Shown piece by piece: positions 5,189 through 5,482 of a stretch of 5,482 nt of DNA. The position numbers and the translations under genes were made by a program. Location: assembly GCA_050692915.1 (NCBI GenBank), contig JBOGVU010000130.1, forward strand, positions 1 to 5,482, in the 5' to 3' direction. The DNA comes from CALAEC01 sp050692915 (lineage in GTDB: Bacteria; Actinomycetota; UBA4738; CALAEC01). The notes beneath the pieces were generated by a model. The model had not been told where the DNA came from and did not search any database. It worked only from the letters and a program-made list of their open reading frames with translations. How positions within the stretch are numbered: position 1 is the stretch's first letter; each line of letters starts with the position of its first letter.

Positions 5189-5482
5189 ATGGTGATCCAG
5201 CGGTCGGAGGAGGCCACCGGGCCGGCGTCACGAGGAGGAGGAAGTGAGGCGGCAGGTTTCGGCCGGTCCAGCCCCGATGATCGCCCTATTGAAGCATCCG
5301 GATGGTTCAAGCCGCTGTTCGCGGAGCTGGACCGGCGAGGCCTACGCTACGAGCCGATCCACGCCGCGGCGCTCCGGTTCGACCCGGAGAGCCGGATTCA
5401 CGCCACATTCCACCAAGTGCCGCGCCCCGTGCCCTGCTGCCTTATGCCGGCCGCGACCCGGTTGGATGATCGCCAGGGCGCT
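5189..5482 (+). CDS. Unidentified protein, N-terminal part; possible RimK/glutathione-synthetase-like ATP-grasp protein
   Basis: Open for 98 codons from ATG 5189 to the right edge. It is preceded by AAGGAGG (5175-5181) at a 7-base spacing, the best ribosome binding site in the window, and begins 48 bp after the sulfurtransferase stop, so the two are probably co-transcribed. The first 35 or so residues are low-complexity and Gly/Ser/Glu-rich, suggesting a disordered start. The next part, GWFKPLFAELDRRGLRYEPI (39-58), followed by AAALRFDPES, resembles the first strand-helix unit of RimK/glutathione-synthetase-like ATP-grasp proteins. That is a weak resemblance from memory. The last stretch, with PVPCC and LMPAATRL, does not obviously continue it. 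No catalytic residues are inside the window. The gene call is fair; the function is a guess. Confidence 0.6.
   Translation, partial: MVIQRSEEATGPASRGGGSEAAGFGRSSPDDRPIEASGWFKPLFAELDRRGLRYEPIHAAALRFDPESRIHATFHQVPRPVPCCLMPAATRLDDRQGA

Overview
The window is GC-rich throughout and its genes have the G/C-ending codon use of a high-GC actinobacterium. The strongest lineage hint is the sulfurtransferase at 4301-5140. From memory it resembles mycobacterial CysA2/CysA3 almost motif for motif (YGGNNNWFAAYAYW, LLNGGRKKWEL, HLPQEQ, CRIGERSSHTW, NYDGSWTEYGSLVG). The two likely leaderless starts in the larB/larE gap also fit Actinobacteria. I cannot assign a genus.

Layout. Positions 639-1 (minus) hold thiE (thiamine-phosphate synthase), cut at the left edge. 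A stretch of about 570 bp (640-1207) has no convincing gene; it contains a spaced inverted repeat and, at its right end, a hairpin over the larC stop codon. Next come the genes for the nickel-pincer nucleotide (NPN) cofactor of lactate racemase-type enzymes: larC (1942-1208, minus), larB (2694-1939, minus, 4-bp overlap with larC) and, divergently, larE (2707-3558, plus). Only 12 bp separate the annotated larB and larE starts. After larE, about 440 bp (3559-3997) show no gene. A promoter-like TTGACA at 3998 then starts a structured leader that ends in a strong intrinsic terminator (4189-4217), 84 bp before a two-domain rhodanese (4301-5140). An unidentified reading frame with a strong ribosome binding site begins at 5189 and leaves the window on the right.

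How the genes work together. LarB carboxylates and hydrolyses nicotinic acid adenine dinucleotide to P2CMN. LarE replaces both carboxylate oxygens with sulfur to give P2TMN. LarC inserts nickel to give NPN. Here the larC product has only the N-terminal (LarC1) part and lacks several residues normally conserved, so either the last step depends on a gene outside the window or this protein does something different. No larA-type NPN user is present in the window. The sulfurtransferase handles sulfane sulfur and appears to be separately controlled.

The most interesting signal is the leader at about 4034-4217. It can form a closed multibranch structure followed by a terminator. One of its closing strands (4158-4164) is an exact 7-base copy of the terminator's right arm, so it can pair with the terminator's left arm as an anti-terminator. 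That is the wiring of a riboswitch or attenuator, and I do not recognise its class. The second is the larB/larE gap, where two TAnnnT hexamers face apart with identical 7-base spacing to GTG codons, suggesting back-to-back leaderless promoters and shorter proteins than the ATG starts would give.
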